A stretch of 64,000 nt of DNA, taken from the NCBI RefSeq assembly GCF_042686025.1, contig NZ_JBHUOZ010000001.1:1674001-1738000 (forward strand). Direction: 5' to 3'. Below the pieces are notes generated by a model that made no database searches, was not told where the DNA came from, and saw nothing but the letters and a program-made list of their open reading frames with translations. Of this stretch, positions 8,473-16,505 are shown piece after piece. Source of the DNA: Terrimonas rubra. GTDB taxonomy: Bacteria > Bacteroidota > Bacteroidia > Chitinophagales > Chitinophagaceae. A program made the position numbers and the translations under genes. Within the stretch, counting starts at the first letter, position 1. Each line of letters starts with the position of its first letter.

Positions 8473-10410
8473 TAATTTTCCTTTAACGATCTCATCCACT
8501 ACACCGGGATCGAGCAGGGTAGAAGTATCGCCCAGTTTATCTGTTTCGCCTTCGGCCACTTTACGCAATATGCGGCGCATGATCTTGCCACTGCGTGTTT
8601 TAGGCAGGCCGCTTACAAATTGTATTTTATCCGGCTTGGCAATAGGGCCAATAATACGTGATACAGTAGCCAGTATATCTTTACGGGTCAGTTCATCATC
8701 AAAGTGGCGGCCGTTAAAAATAACATAGGCATAAATACCCTGGCCTTTAATATCGTGCGGGTAGCCTACTACAGCGCTTTCTACTACACCTGCGTGCATA
8801 TTGATCGCATTTTCGACCTCGGCGGTACCAATACGGTGGCCACTTACATTCAGTACATCATCCACACGGCCGGTGATGCGATAAAAACCATCATCATTTT
8901 TTAAAGCCCCGTCACCGGTAAAGTATAAATTTTCGTAAGTAGCAAAATAATTGGTGCGGCAACGTTCATGGTCACCATAAGTAGTGCGCAGTATACCGGG
9001 CCATGGCGCTTTAATACAGAGATTGCCTTTGTAATTACCTTCCTCATCTTTTTCGGTCACTTCTTTTCCGTTCTCGTCAACCAGTATGGGTTGTACACCC
9101 GGTAAAGGTAAAGTGGCCCATGATGGTTTGGCCGGTGTAACCCCTGCCAGGTTGCTGATGAGCACACCGCCGGTTTCTGTCTGCCACCAGGTATCTACAA
9201 TGGGGCATTTCTTTTTACCAATATGTTCATCATACCAATGCCAGGCTTCTTCATTAATAGGCTCACCTACGGTGCCTAATACTTTTAAGGATGAAAGATC
9301 TTTTCCTTTTAAAGGATCTAAGCCAAAGCCCATTAAACTGCGGATGGCGGTTGGCGCCGTGTATAAAATATCGATCTTGTATTTATCAATAATATCCCAG
9401 AAACGTCCTGCATCGGGCCAGGTGGGCACACCTTCAAACATCACACTGGTAGCACCTGCACTTAATGGGCCGTAAATAATATAGCTATGGCCGGTGATCC
9501 AGCCAATGTCGGCGGTACAGAAATGTATTTGTCCCGGTTGGTAATTAAATACATTCACAAAACTGTAATTGGTCCATACCATATATCCGCCAACGGTATG
9601 TACCACCCCCTTGGGTTTGCCGGTACTGCCCGATGTATATAAAATGAACAGGGGATCTTCCGCATCCATCACCTCCACTTCACCAAAGCCATCGCTTTTG
9701 AGGGCTTCCGCACCTTCAGTTACGGCCTGCATTTCGTCTTCCCACCATACATCACGCCCTTTGATCATGGATACCGGTGTACGGGTACGGGTATATACAA
9801 TCACACGCTTCACGGTTTTATTACCGATCAGGGCATCATCAATTACGCTTTTCAAAGGAATGTCTTTACCACCACGGTATGCACCATCGCAGGTAACAAT
9901 AAATTCGGCCTGCGCATCCTCCAGCCTGTCTGCAATACTCTGGGCGGAAAAACCACCGAATATGACACTATGTATGGCACCGATACGGGCACAGGCTAAA
10001 GTAGCATAGGCCAGCTCGGGCACCATGCCCATATAAATACATACACGGTCACCTTTTTTTACGCCGTTATTTTTTAATACCTGTGCAAACTGGCACACAC
10101 GTTTGTGTAAACGTTCGTAAGTTACAATGCGGGTGCGTTCTTCCGGGTTATTAGGCTCCCAGATAATGGCAGGTTTATCAGCCAGTTTTTCCAGGTGACG
10201 GTCAAGGCAGTTCTCGGTAATATTTAATTTACCACCGGCAAACCACTCGATCTTAGGTTCTTTAAAGTTCCAGTTTAATACTTTGTCCCATTTCTTATGC
10301 CACCGAAAATGTTCAGCAATATCGCCCCAAAAGGCTTCCGGATCGTCAATACTCTTCTGGTATGCTTCTTTGTATTCGTCGTACGATTTTATTTGATAGG
10401 GGTATGACAT
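8470..10410 (-). CDS. acs: Acetyl-CoA synthetase (AMP-forming)
   Basis: About 646 residues, full length for Acs, which activates acetate to acetyl-CoA through acetyl-AMP. The AMP-binding core LYTSGSTGKPKGVVHT is near residue 260, the WWQTETGG motif near 410 and the GRVDDVLNVSGHR hinge near 515. The C-terminal lysine that is acetylated in regulated homologues is present in KTRSGKIMRRILR. ATG at 10410 (MSYPYQIKSYDEY) fits the family start better than the ATG three codons earlier. The gene is divergent from an MHS-type transporter, which suggests acetate or carboxylate uptake linked to activation. Confidence 0.96.
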   Translation of the reverse strand: MSYPYQIKSYDEYKEAYQKSIDDPEAFWGDIAEHFRWHKKWDKVLNWNFKEPKIEWFAGGKLNITENCLDRHLEKLADKPAIIWEPNNPEERTRIVTYERLHKRVCQFAQVLKNNGVKKGDRVCIYMGMVPELAYATLACARIGAIHSVIFGGFSAQSIADRLEDAQAEFIVTCDGAYRGGKDIPLKSVIDDALIGNKTVKRVIVYTRTRTPVSMIKGRDVWWEDEMQAVTEGAEALKSDGFGEVEVMDAEDPLFILYTSGSTGKPKGVVHTVGGYMVWTNYSFVNVFNYQPGQIHFCTADIGWITGHSYIIYGPLSAGATSVMFEGVPTWPDAGRFWDIIDKYKIDILYTAPTAIRSLMGFGLDPLKGKDLSSLKVLGTVGEPINEEAWHWYDEHIGKKKCPIVDTWWQTETGGVLISNLAGVTPAKPSWATLPLPGVQPILVDENGKEVTEKDEEGNYKGNLCIKAPWPGILRTTYGDHERCRTNYFATYENLYFTGDGALKNDDGFYRITGRVDDVLNVSGHRIGTAEVENAINMHAGVVESAVVGYPHDIKGQGIYAYVIFNGRHFDDELTRKDILATVSRIIGPIAKPDKIQFVSGLPKTRSGKIMRRILRKVAEGETDKLGDTSTLLDPGVVDEIVKGKL

Positions 10411-10496
10411 GACAACCATTGATTTTTTGTGAGCCTTAAATGTACGAATTCAAAATTTTTTAGCAACAGATTAAATCTAATTTGTATTTTAAAGGC

Positions 10497-12029
10497 ATGA
10501 AAAAAAATGACGATTCTGCTACCGGCATTTGGAAAGTGATATCCGCCTCATCGGTGGGGACCATGATTGAATGGTATGACTTTTACATTTTTGGTATGCT
10601 TGCCAAAACGATCAGCACACAATTTTTTCCCGAGGGCAACAGTACAGCGGCTTTGTTAAGTACGCTGGCCATTTTTGCAGCGGGTTTTATTGTACGGCCT
10701 TTTGGCGCATTGGTGTTTGGCCGCCTGGGTGACCTGATCGGCCGTAAATATACTTTTTTACTCACGCTGGCATTGATGGGCGGTGCTACTTTTTTAATTG
10801 GACTGGTGCCGGGTTATAAAACCATTGGCATTGCTGCTCCTATATTAGTATTATTATTAAGGTTATTACAGGGACTTGCTCTTGGCGGTGAATATGGCGG
10901 CGCAGCCACTTATGTAGCCGAACATGCACCGGCCAGCAGGCGGGGCTATTATACCAGCTGGATACAGACCACGGCCACACTGGGTTTGTTTGTAGCCCTG
11001 GGCGTTATTATGCTGGTAAAACTGAACATGAGCGAAGCTGCTTTTAATGCTGAGTGGGGCGGCTGGCGTTATCCCTTCTGGACCTCTATTATACTGGTAG
11101 GTGTATCGGTGTATATACGTATGAATATGTCCGAATCGCCTTTGTTTGCCAAACTTAAATCAAGCGGTCATGTTTCTAAAAATCCGTTAAAGGAAAGTTT
11201 CAGTAAAAAGGCCAATTTTAAAATGGTATTGCTGGCTTTGTTTGGTGCGGTAATGGGGCAGGGAGTTATCTGGTATACCGGGCAGTTTTATGCGCAAAGT
11301 TTTTTAGAAACAAAGGCGGGACTGGAATTCGAACAAAGCCGTACCATTATGTTATGGGGTATTGCGTTTGCCACACCCTTTTTTGTTTTCTTTGGGTGGT
11401 TAAGTGATAAGATAGGCCGTAAATGGATCATGCTGGCGGGTATGTTATTAGGTATACTTACTTACCGGCCCATCTTCAGTGAATTTTTAAAAGATACGGA
11501 TACAAAAAACTGGACAACTCATGCTATAATAAACACGGAAACCTTAGCTCCTGTACAACATGTATTACCTGATGGTAATATTACCGAAAAGCAAACCAAT
11601 ATCATTCACCTCGAAAATGGCAGCTGGTATCATATTACCAAACAGCAAACAATAGCTGCGGCTGATAAAACTGTTATCAATGTTACCGAAACAACGGGTA
11701 ATAAACATTTACCACAGGGTACTTACTGGAAATTTGCGGGCCTGGTGTTTTTATTGATACTATATGTTACCATGGTGTATGGGCCTATTGCGGCTTTCCT
11801 GGTAGAAATGTTCCCGACCAAGATCCGTTATACATCTATGAGTCTGCCTTATCATATCGGTAATGGTGTATTTGGCGGCCTGGTGCCCTTCATTGGTTTA
11901 TTATTAACCACCACCTTCCCTGGCAACGACCTGGTAGGCCTCTGGTACCCGATTGGCGTAGCAACGCTATGTTTAATTATCGGAACCATTTATTTAACGA
12001 ATAAGATTGATAAAGAAGTGGACGATTGA
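10497..12029 (+). CDS. MHS-type major facilitator transporter
   Basis: About 510 residues, of the metabolite:H+ symporter branch of the major facilitator superfamily. It has ASSVGTMIEWYDFYIFG in helix 1, GRLGDLIGRKYTF in the helix 2-3 loop, GLALGGEYGGAATYVAEH in helix 4, and GWLSDKIGRKWIML in the second half. A polar insert of about 90 residues lies between the sixth-to-last and later helices (bases ~11470-11725) and is probably extracytoplasmic. The reading frame is open back to a TTG at 10482, but ATG 10497 starts a typical N-terminus. Position beside acs and a small membrane protein suggests a monocarboxylate substrate (inference). Confidence 0.88.
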   Translation: MKKNDDSATGIWKVISASSVGTMIEWYDFYIFGMLAKTISTQFFPEGNSTAALLSTLAIFAAGFIVRPFGALVFGRLGDLIGRKYTFLLTLALMGGATFLIGLVPGYKTIGIAAPILVLLLRLLQGLALGGEYGGAATYVAEHAPASRRGYYTSWIQTTATLGLFVALGVIMLVKLNMSEAAFNAEWGGWRYPFWTSIILVGVSVYIRMNMSESPLFAKLKSSGHVSKNPLKESFSKKANFKMVLLALFGAVMGQGVIWYTGQFYAQSFLETKAGLEFEQSRTIMLWGIAFATPFFVFFGWLSDKIGRKWIMLAGMLLGILTYRPIFSEFLKDTDTKNWTTHAIINTETLAPVQHVLPDGNITEKQTNIIHLENGSWYHITKQQTIAAADKTVINVTETTGNKHLPQGTYWKFAGLVFLLILYVTMVYGPIAAFLVEMFPTKIRYTSMSLPYHIGNGVFGGLVPFIGLLLTTTFPGNDLVGLWYPIGVATLCLIIGTIYLTNKIDKEVDD

Positions 12030-12138
12030 ACAATTGACAAGTGACAATGAGCAATTCATAATTCAATATTGACCTTTGAACTTCTTGAACATTGAACTTT
12101 TGGAACCTGATTAACGATTAACGAATAACAAATAACTA
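12028..12138. repeat. Composite short-word array (TTGACA block, TTGAAC block, AACGATTAAC tail)
   Basis: It begins at the transporter stop codon with CAATTGACAAGTGACAATG-type words and continues with CCTTTGAACTTCTTGAAC-type words. It ends with ATTAACGATTAACGAATAAC just before the small membrane protein. The first two blocks match the order at 5171-5290 and 41863-41970. Confidence 0.7.
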
Positions 12139-12143
12139 ACTAT

Positions 12144-12392
12144 ATGAACGGTGTAAAAAAAATACTGGGGTGGCTATGGCTGGTGGCCGGGCCTGCATTT
12201 ATCATTTTTTTGATAAAAGGAGCTATTGATAATATTGACCTGAACGGTAAGAAGGAAATTAATGACCCGGTGATCTGGATCATTATTTTATTGATATTTT
12301 TACCCATAGCCATCGGCTTTGTTATTTTTGGCTGGTACGCCATAAAAGGCGAGTATAATCATTTGCCGGAAAGTTCTGAGGAACTTAAATAG
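12144..12392 (+). CDS. Small two-helix membrane protein next to MHS transporter
   Basis: An 82-residue protein with two membrane helices (about residues 8-26 and 44-66), short loops and an acidic C-terminus (HLPESSEELK). I do not recognise a named enzyme family. It resembles the small membrane proteins often encoded beside acetate or solute symporters (compare YjcH beside ActP), so an accessory role for the upstream transporter is plausible but only inferred. The gap to the transporter (114 bases) is filled by a short-word repeat. Confidence 0.7.
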   Translation: MNGVKKILGWLWLVAGPAFIIFLIKGAIDNIDLNGKKEINDPVIWIIILLIFLPIAIGFVIFGWYAIKGEYNHLPESSEELK

Positions 12393-12470
12393 TATTAAAA
12401 TAGTGAATATGTGCTGGTTTTGAACCATATTCAATAATTATTATTAAAATGTAAAAGTTTTGTAAACAAA

Positions 12471-12501
12471 TTGCTGCTCTGCCTGTTATTTTTTACATTT
12501 G
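12471..12501 (+). promoter_or_regulatory. Promoter: TTG, 20-base spacer, TACATTTG
   Basis: TTG at 12471-12473 and TACATTTG at 12494-12501 match the Bacteroidota -33/-7 promoter. The predicted transcript starts only a few bases before ATG 12514. Confidence 0.65.
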
Positions 12502-12513
12502 CGCACACGAGCT

Positions 12514-12873
12514 ATGAGCTTTACCAAAAACAAATACACTTTGAGGCAATATATTGCAACCTTACTGATGCTTTTTGCATTGGTATGGCTGACCGTTAGT
12601 TTGCCTTATGTGTATGAAACAAAGCTTAAAGCCGCTAATGAATTAAATGGCAAGTTTGAGGTTGAAAAGAACAACGCCAATCCTTTTGCCAATACTACCG
12701 AGGAAAAAACCTGCGGTGGTATCAATACACTCACTGAAGAATACATTCACCACACCAGTTTTGACAATGCAGCTCCTGTAATGGGACAGGTTCAGTTACT
12801 GGAACTACACTATCACGAAGGCACTTATACCGCTTTTCATGGTGAATTGTTATGCCCTCCGCCCAATGCCTAA
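12514..12873 (+). CDS. Hypothetical single-pass membrane protein
   Basis: About 119 residues, starting MSFTKNKYT. One membrane segment (about residues 12-32, IATLLMLFALVWLTVSLPYVY) is followed by an ~85-residue polar domain, probably outside the membrane, with two cysteines (CGG, LLCPPPN) and several histidines (HHTSF, HYHEG, FHGE). The His/Cys content could bind a metal, which is speculation. No family is recognised. The promoter at 12471-12501 overlaps an earlier TTG in the frame, so the ATG is chosen. Confidence 0.65.
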   Translation: MSFTKNKYTLRQYIATLLMLFALVWLTVSLPYVYETKLKAANELNGKFEVEKNNANPFANTTEEKTCGGINTLTEEYIHHTSFDNAAPVMGQVQLLELHYHEGTYTAFHGELLCPPPNA

Positions 12874-12941
12874 CCGGTAATTGGCTTTATTTTTTCTCAT
12901 TTCTTTTTATTGGTTATTCCCGTTCGCGTAATGGTAGTAAA

Positions 12942-12967
12942 CTGTTGTAATATGTTTATGACAACAG
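12942..12967. promoter_or_regulatory. Inverted repeat CTGTTGT-N12-ACAACAG upstream of SulP gene
   Basis: Two perfect 7-base arms (12942-12948 and 12961-12967) are separated by 12 bases. They end 45 bases before the SulP start codon. This could be an operator or a leader hairpin. Confidence 0.35.
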
Positions 12968-13012
12968 GTATAGATCACACAATTATTCAAAGTAGTAAAA
13001 GACAATCTTTTT

Positions 13013-14626
13013 ATGTCAACTCGTGCAAATTATTTTAAAAGCCTTGGCAGCGACATACCAGCTTCCATTGTAGTATTTCTTGTGGCTTTGCCGCTGTGTT
13101 TAGGTGTTGCACTGGCATCTAATGCCCCTCCCTTCAGCGGTATCATTGCCGGTATTGCCGGTGGTGTAGTGGTAGGTTTAATGAGTAAATCGCATTTAAG
13201 CGTAAGTGGTCCGGCCGCAGGTTTAACAGCCATTGTGGCGGCAGCCATTGCCCTGGTTCCCAGTTACGAAGTGTTCCTGGTAGCAGTAGTATTAGCGGGT
13301 GTTTTACAGTTAATACTGGGTATTGCCAAACTGGGTATTATTGGCGATTATGTTCCTAACAGTGTGATTAAAGGTATGCTGGCGGCCATTGGCTTAATAT
13401 TAATATTGAACCAGGTGCCGCATTTACTGGGCGATGACTCACACTTTATGAGTGATGAAGGTGTCATACCGGAGAAAGGGAATATTTTCCAGAATTTTTT
13501 CAGTGCCTTTGGCAATATTAACAGCACAGCCCTGATAATAGGGGGTGTTTGCCTGGCCTTTAGTTTTATCTGGGAGAAGATCATTGCCGGTAAAAAAGGA
13601 TTTATCCGCCTGGTACCTGCTCCCTTATTGGTAGTGATCATTGCCATCAGCGGTAACTACTTTTTTACACAGGCCAGTCCTGAGCAGGCTTTAAGCGGTA
13701 ATCACCTGGTAAACCTGGCAGTAGCTTCATCGCCCAGCGAATTTTTCAGCTTATTTACCATGCCTGACTGGTCTTTTATTTTGAATAAGGATGTATTGGT
13801 AACAGCGGTAACCCTGGCCCTGGTAGCCAGCCTGGAAAGTTTATTAAGTATTGAGGCCGTTGATGACCTTGACCCTTACCAAAGGGTAACACCTACCAAC
13901 CGTGAATTAAAAGCGCAGGGTGTGGGTAATATTGTATCGGGTATGTTTGGTGGTTTACCCGTTACCAGTGTAATTGTGCGTTCCTCCGCAAATGTAAACT
14001 CCGGTGCTAAAACCAAGGCATCTACCATCATGCACGGTTTGTTATTGCTGCTTTGTGTGGCATTTATTCCCGGTATCTTAAACCTGATACCCAATGCCGC
14101 ACTGGCCGCTATCCTGATATTTACCGGTTATAAACTGGCTAAACCCGTTTTATTTGTATCCTTCTACAAAAAAGGCTGGGACCAGTTCTTACCTTTTGTG
14201 ATCACCATCATAGCTATCCTGGCTACCGACCTGCTGAAAGGTGTGATCATCGGTATTGGTGTGGGCCTGTTCTTTGCTTTCCGCAGTAATTTCCGCAAAG
14301 CCGTATTCGTGGTAAACGATGATGACAGGTACCTGATCCGTTTACGCAAGGACGTTTCTTTCTTAAATAAAGCCATTATCAAAAAGAAACTGGAGCAGGT
14401 TCCTCCGGGCGCCAATGTGGTAATTGATGCCTTCAGGGCCGATTATATTGACAGGGACGTGATTGAAACCATCGAGGACTTTATGATCTCAGCTCCTTTA
14501 AAGAATATAACCGTTGAACTTATCAAGAGTAATATGGTGGACCAGGGTTTTGATGAGAAGCTGACCAGTAATGGGGCTCCGCTGATCCGTAGTCACTCCA
14601 AAGGCATTGAACATGCCAAAAGTTAA
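13013..14626 (+). CDS. SulP/SLC26-family anion transporter
   Basis: 537 residues with the SulP core of many membrane helices. VVFLVALPLCLGVALASNAPPFSGIIAGIAGG is at the N-terminus (two overlapping motifs), SVSGPAAGLTAIV near residue 64, and ASLESLLSIEAVDD near 275. A STAS-like cytoplasmic domain forms the last ~110 residues (VVIDAFRADYIDRDVIETIEDF). The next gene, 42 bases on, is a beta-carbonic anhydrase. That pairing points to bicarbonate uptake (as in BicA-type SulP proteins) rather than sulfate, although the substrate is inferred from context. Confidence 0.92.
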   Translation: MSTRANYFKSLGSDIPASIVVFLVALPLCLGVALASNAPPFSGIIAGIAGGVVVGLMSKSHLSVSGPAAGLTAIVAAAIALVPSYEVFLVAVVLAGVLQLILGIAKLGIIGDYVPNSVIKGMLAAIGLILILNQVPHLLGDDSHFMSDEGVIPEKGNIFQNFFSAFGNINSTALIIGGVCLAFSFIWEKIIAGKKGFIRLVPAPLLVVIIAISGNYFFTQASPEQALSGNHLVNLAVASSPSEFFSLFTMPDWSFILNKDVLVTAVTLALVASLESLLSIEAVDDLDPYQRVTPTNRELKAQGVGNIVSGMFGGLPVTSVIVRSSANVNSGAKTKASTIMHGLLLLLCVAFIPGILNLIPNAALAAILIFTGYKLAKPVLFVSFYKKGWDQFLPFVITIIAILATDLLKGVIIGIGVGLFFAFRSNFRKAVFVVNDDDRYLIRLRKDVSFLNKAIIKKKLEQVPPGANVVIDAFRADYIDRDVIETIEDFMISAPLKNITVELIKSNMVDQGFDEKLTSNGAPLIRSHSKGIEHAKS

Positions 14627-14668
14627 TGCAATAGTATTCATTTATTAATTCGATAAAACTTATTAAAA

Positions 14669-15307
14669 ATGCAGTCGTACGAAAAGTTATTATTAGAAAA
14701 CAAGTCATGGGCCAAAGAAAAAGTATTTGATGACCCTGATTTTTTTAAACGCCTGGCTAAATTGCAAACCCCCGAGTTTTTATGGATCGGGTGCAGCGAC
14801 AGCCGCGTACCGGCCAACGAAGTAACCAATACACAACCCGGTGAAATATTTGTTCACCGAAATATTGCCAACCTGGTAGTAAATACAGATGTGAACCTGC
14901 TGAGCGTACTGTCTTATGCAGTAGGACATTTAAAAGTGAAACATATTATTGTATGTGGTCACTACGGCTGTGGTGGTGTGAAAGCGGCTATGACCAAACA
15001 GGACTTCCGCCCTGTACTGAACATGTGGCTGCGTAATATTAAAGACGTTTACCGTTTACATAAATCGGAGCTGGATGCTATTGAAAATGAAGACCAGCGG
15101 GCTGACAGGTTAGTGGAGTTAAATGTAAGAGAACAGGTATTTAACCTGGCTAAAACCTCTATTATCCAGCGTACCTGGGCCAATGGTGATGGTCCGCACC
15201 TGCATGGCTGGGTATACGGCTTAACTGATGGTATCATTAAACCAGTTTTTGAAATGCCCGCCGGCACACCTATTGATGAAACCTATCAGTTGGAAAACTT
15301 CGGCTAA
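14669..15307 (+). CDS. can: Beta-class carbonic anhydrase
   Basis: A 212-residue enzyme interconverting CO2 and bicarbonate. The zinc ligands are visible as Cys42 and Asp44 in CSDSRVPANE and as His98 and Cys101 in CGHYGCGG. The Asp-Arg dyad (Asp44/Arg46) is intact, and the length is standard for the class. It follows the SulP transporter by 42 bases and is followed by a terminator, so the pair forms an operon for inorganic carbon handling, probably supplying bicarbonate to carboxylases. Confidence 0.95.
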   Translation: MQSYEKLLLENKSWAKEKVFDDPDFFKRLAKLQTPEFLWIGCSDSRVPANEVTNTQPGEIFVHRNIANLVVNTDVNLLSVLSYAVGHLKVKHIIVCGHYGCGGVKAAMTKQDFRPVLNMWLRNIKDVYRLHKSELDAIENEDQRADRLVELNVREQVFNLAKTSIIQRTWANGDGPHLHGWVYGLTDGIIKPVFEMPAGTPIDETYQLENFG

Positions 15308-15330
15308 ACATTTTAAAGCAATTTTTTATA

Positions 15331-15358
15331 GCGGTTGGCATTTGCCAACCGTTTTTTT
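15331..15358 (+). terminator. Terminator after carbonic anhydrase gene
   Basis: A 9-bp stem (15332-15340 with 15343-15351, CGGTTGGCA/TGCCAACCG) followed by seven T residues. Confidence 0.85.
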
Positions 15359-15359
15359 G

Positions 15360-15367
15360 TAGGTTTG
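15360..15367 (+). promoter_or_regulatory. -7 box directly before gldA
   Basis: TAGGTTTG matches TAnnTTTG and ends 4 bases before the gldA ATG, so the message would be leaderless or nearly so. The terminator T-run abuts it. Confidence 0.4.
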
Positions 15368-15371
15368 TTGT

Positions 15372-16292
15372 ATGTCAATACAGGTAAATGCGTTAGTTAA
15401 AGAGTATGGCCAGCAAAAAGCTGTTAACAATATCAGCTTCCAGGTAGGTAAAGGAGAGATCGTTGGTTTCCTGGGGCCGAATGGTGCCGGTAAATCAACC
15501 ACTATGAAAATACTGACCGGTTACCTGCAGGCAACAAAGGGCACAGCGCTTGTTTGCGGTATTGATGTGGCCATTGATCCGCTGGCTGCCAAAAAAAAGA
15601 TCGGGTACCTGCCCGAATCCAATGCGCTGTATTATGACATGTATATTAAAGAATACCTGGCTTTTATTGCCGAAACACATGAGGTAAAAAATATAAAAGA
15701 GCAGGTAGCCAAAGTTATACAGCTTGTTGGGCTTACTCCCGAACAACATAAAAAAGTTGGACAACTGTCCAAAGGATATAAGCAGCGTGTAGGTCTGGCC
15801 GCAGCTTTAATACATGACCCGGAAGTATTGATACTGGATGAGCCTACCAGCGGACTGGACCCTAACCAGATCATAGAGATACGTGAGGTGATCAAACAGC
15901 AGGGGCAGAACAAAACCGTTTTATTCTCTTCCCATATTCTGCAGGAAGTGGAAGCTATCTGCGACCGTGTAGTGATCATTAATAAAGGTAACCTGGTAGC
16001 AGACGATAAAATTGCCAACCTTCAGCAAACGGATAATAAACACCAGGCAGTATTGGTACAGTTTAAACAGCCTGTGGATATTACCACTTTACAACAACTG
16101 ACCGGGGTGGATGAAGCCCTGGTGGTACAGGGAAATGTGTACCAGCTTTTATGCAGCAATGCCGAAACGGTGAAAAAACAGGTACTGCAATTAGCCATTG
16201 ATAACAGTCTCGATATTTTATCCTTACAAACTGGTAATCAAAGCCTGGAGAATGTGTTCCGGCAACTGACCGGTAATAACAACGCGGTTTAA
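15372..16292 (+). CDS. gldA: Gliding-motility ABC transporter ATPase GldA
   Basis: A 306-residue ABC ATPase with Walker A GPNGAGKST near residue 35, signature LSKGYKQRVGLAAAL near 133 and Walker B VLILDEPTSGLDPNQ near 153. The N-terminus MSIQVNALVKEYGQQKAVNNISF and the C-terminal extension of about 90 residues match GldA. GldA works with GldF and GldG, which are not adjacent here, in gliding Bacteroidota. Gliding itself cannot be concluded from this gene alone. It could also be another ABC-2 export ATPase of the same branch. Confidence 0.85.
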   Translation: MSIQVNALVKEYGQQKAVNNISFQVGKGEIVGFLGPNGAGKSTTMKILTGYLQATKGTALVCGIDVAIDPLAAKKKIGYLPESNALYYDMYIKEYLAFIAETHEVKNIKEQVAKVIQLVGLTPEQHKKVGQLSKGYKQRVGLAAALIHDPEVLILDEPTSGLDPNQIIEIREVIKQQGQNKTVLFSSHILQEVEAICDRVVIINKGNLVADDKIANLQQTDNKHQAVLVQFKQPVDITTLQQLTGVDEALVVQGNVYQLLCSNAETVKKQVLQLAIDNSLDILSLQTGNQSLENVFRQLTGNNNAV

Positions 16293-16338
16293 TTTTTTAC
16301 AGACCAGCTACGGTACCACTATGCCTCATAGTTCCTAT

Positions 16339-16405
16339 AGGAAAGTTTGGTTGTGTCACTCACTGCTACGTCCGGTAATGCTATCGGGCAATTTGTAACT
16401 TTCCT
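16339..16405. repeat. Palindromic intergenic element
   Basis: Perfect 9-base arms AGGAAAGTT (16339-16347) and AACTTTCCT (16397-16405) enclose a smaller CCG...CGG hairpin. The 213-base gap between gldA and the M23 gene otherwise holds AT-rich short words (16420-16460). Confidence 0.4.
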
Positions 16406-16468
16406 GCACCATGTAAAAATCTCATTACCAATTTCCCAATCATCAAATCATCACATGCATTCAATCTT

Positions 16469-16501
16469 TGCATTTCATTAAACTCATGTTTGTTATTTTT
16501 G
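16469..16501 (+). promoter_or_regulatory. Promoter: TTG, 22-base spacer, TATTTTTG
   Basis: TATTTTTG at 16494-16501 is a perfect -7 box, with CTTTG ending at 16471 as a possible -33 element. It lies 4 bases before the ATG of the M23 peptidase. Confidence 0.5.
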
Positions 16502-16505
16502 ACCC

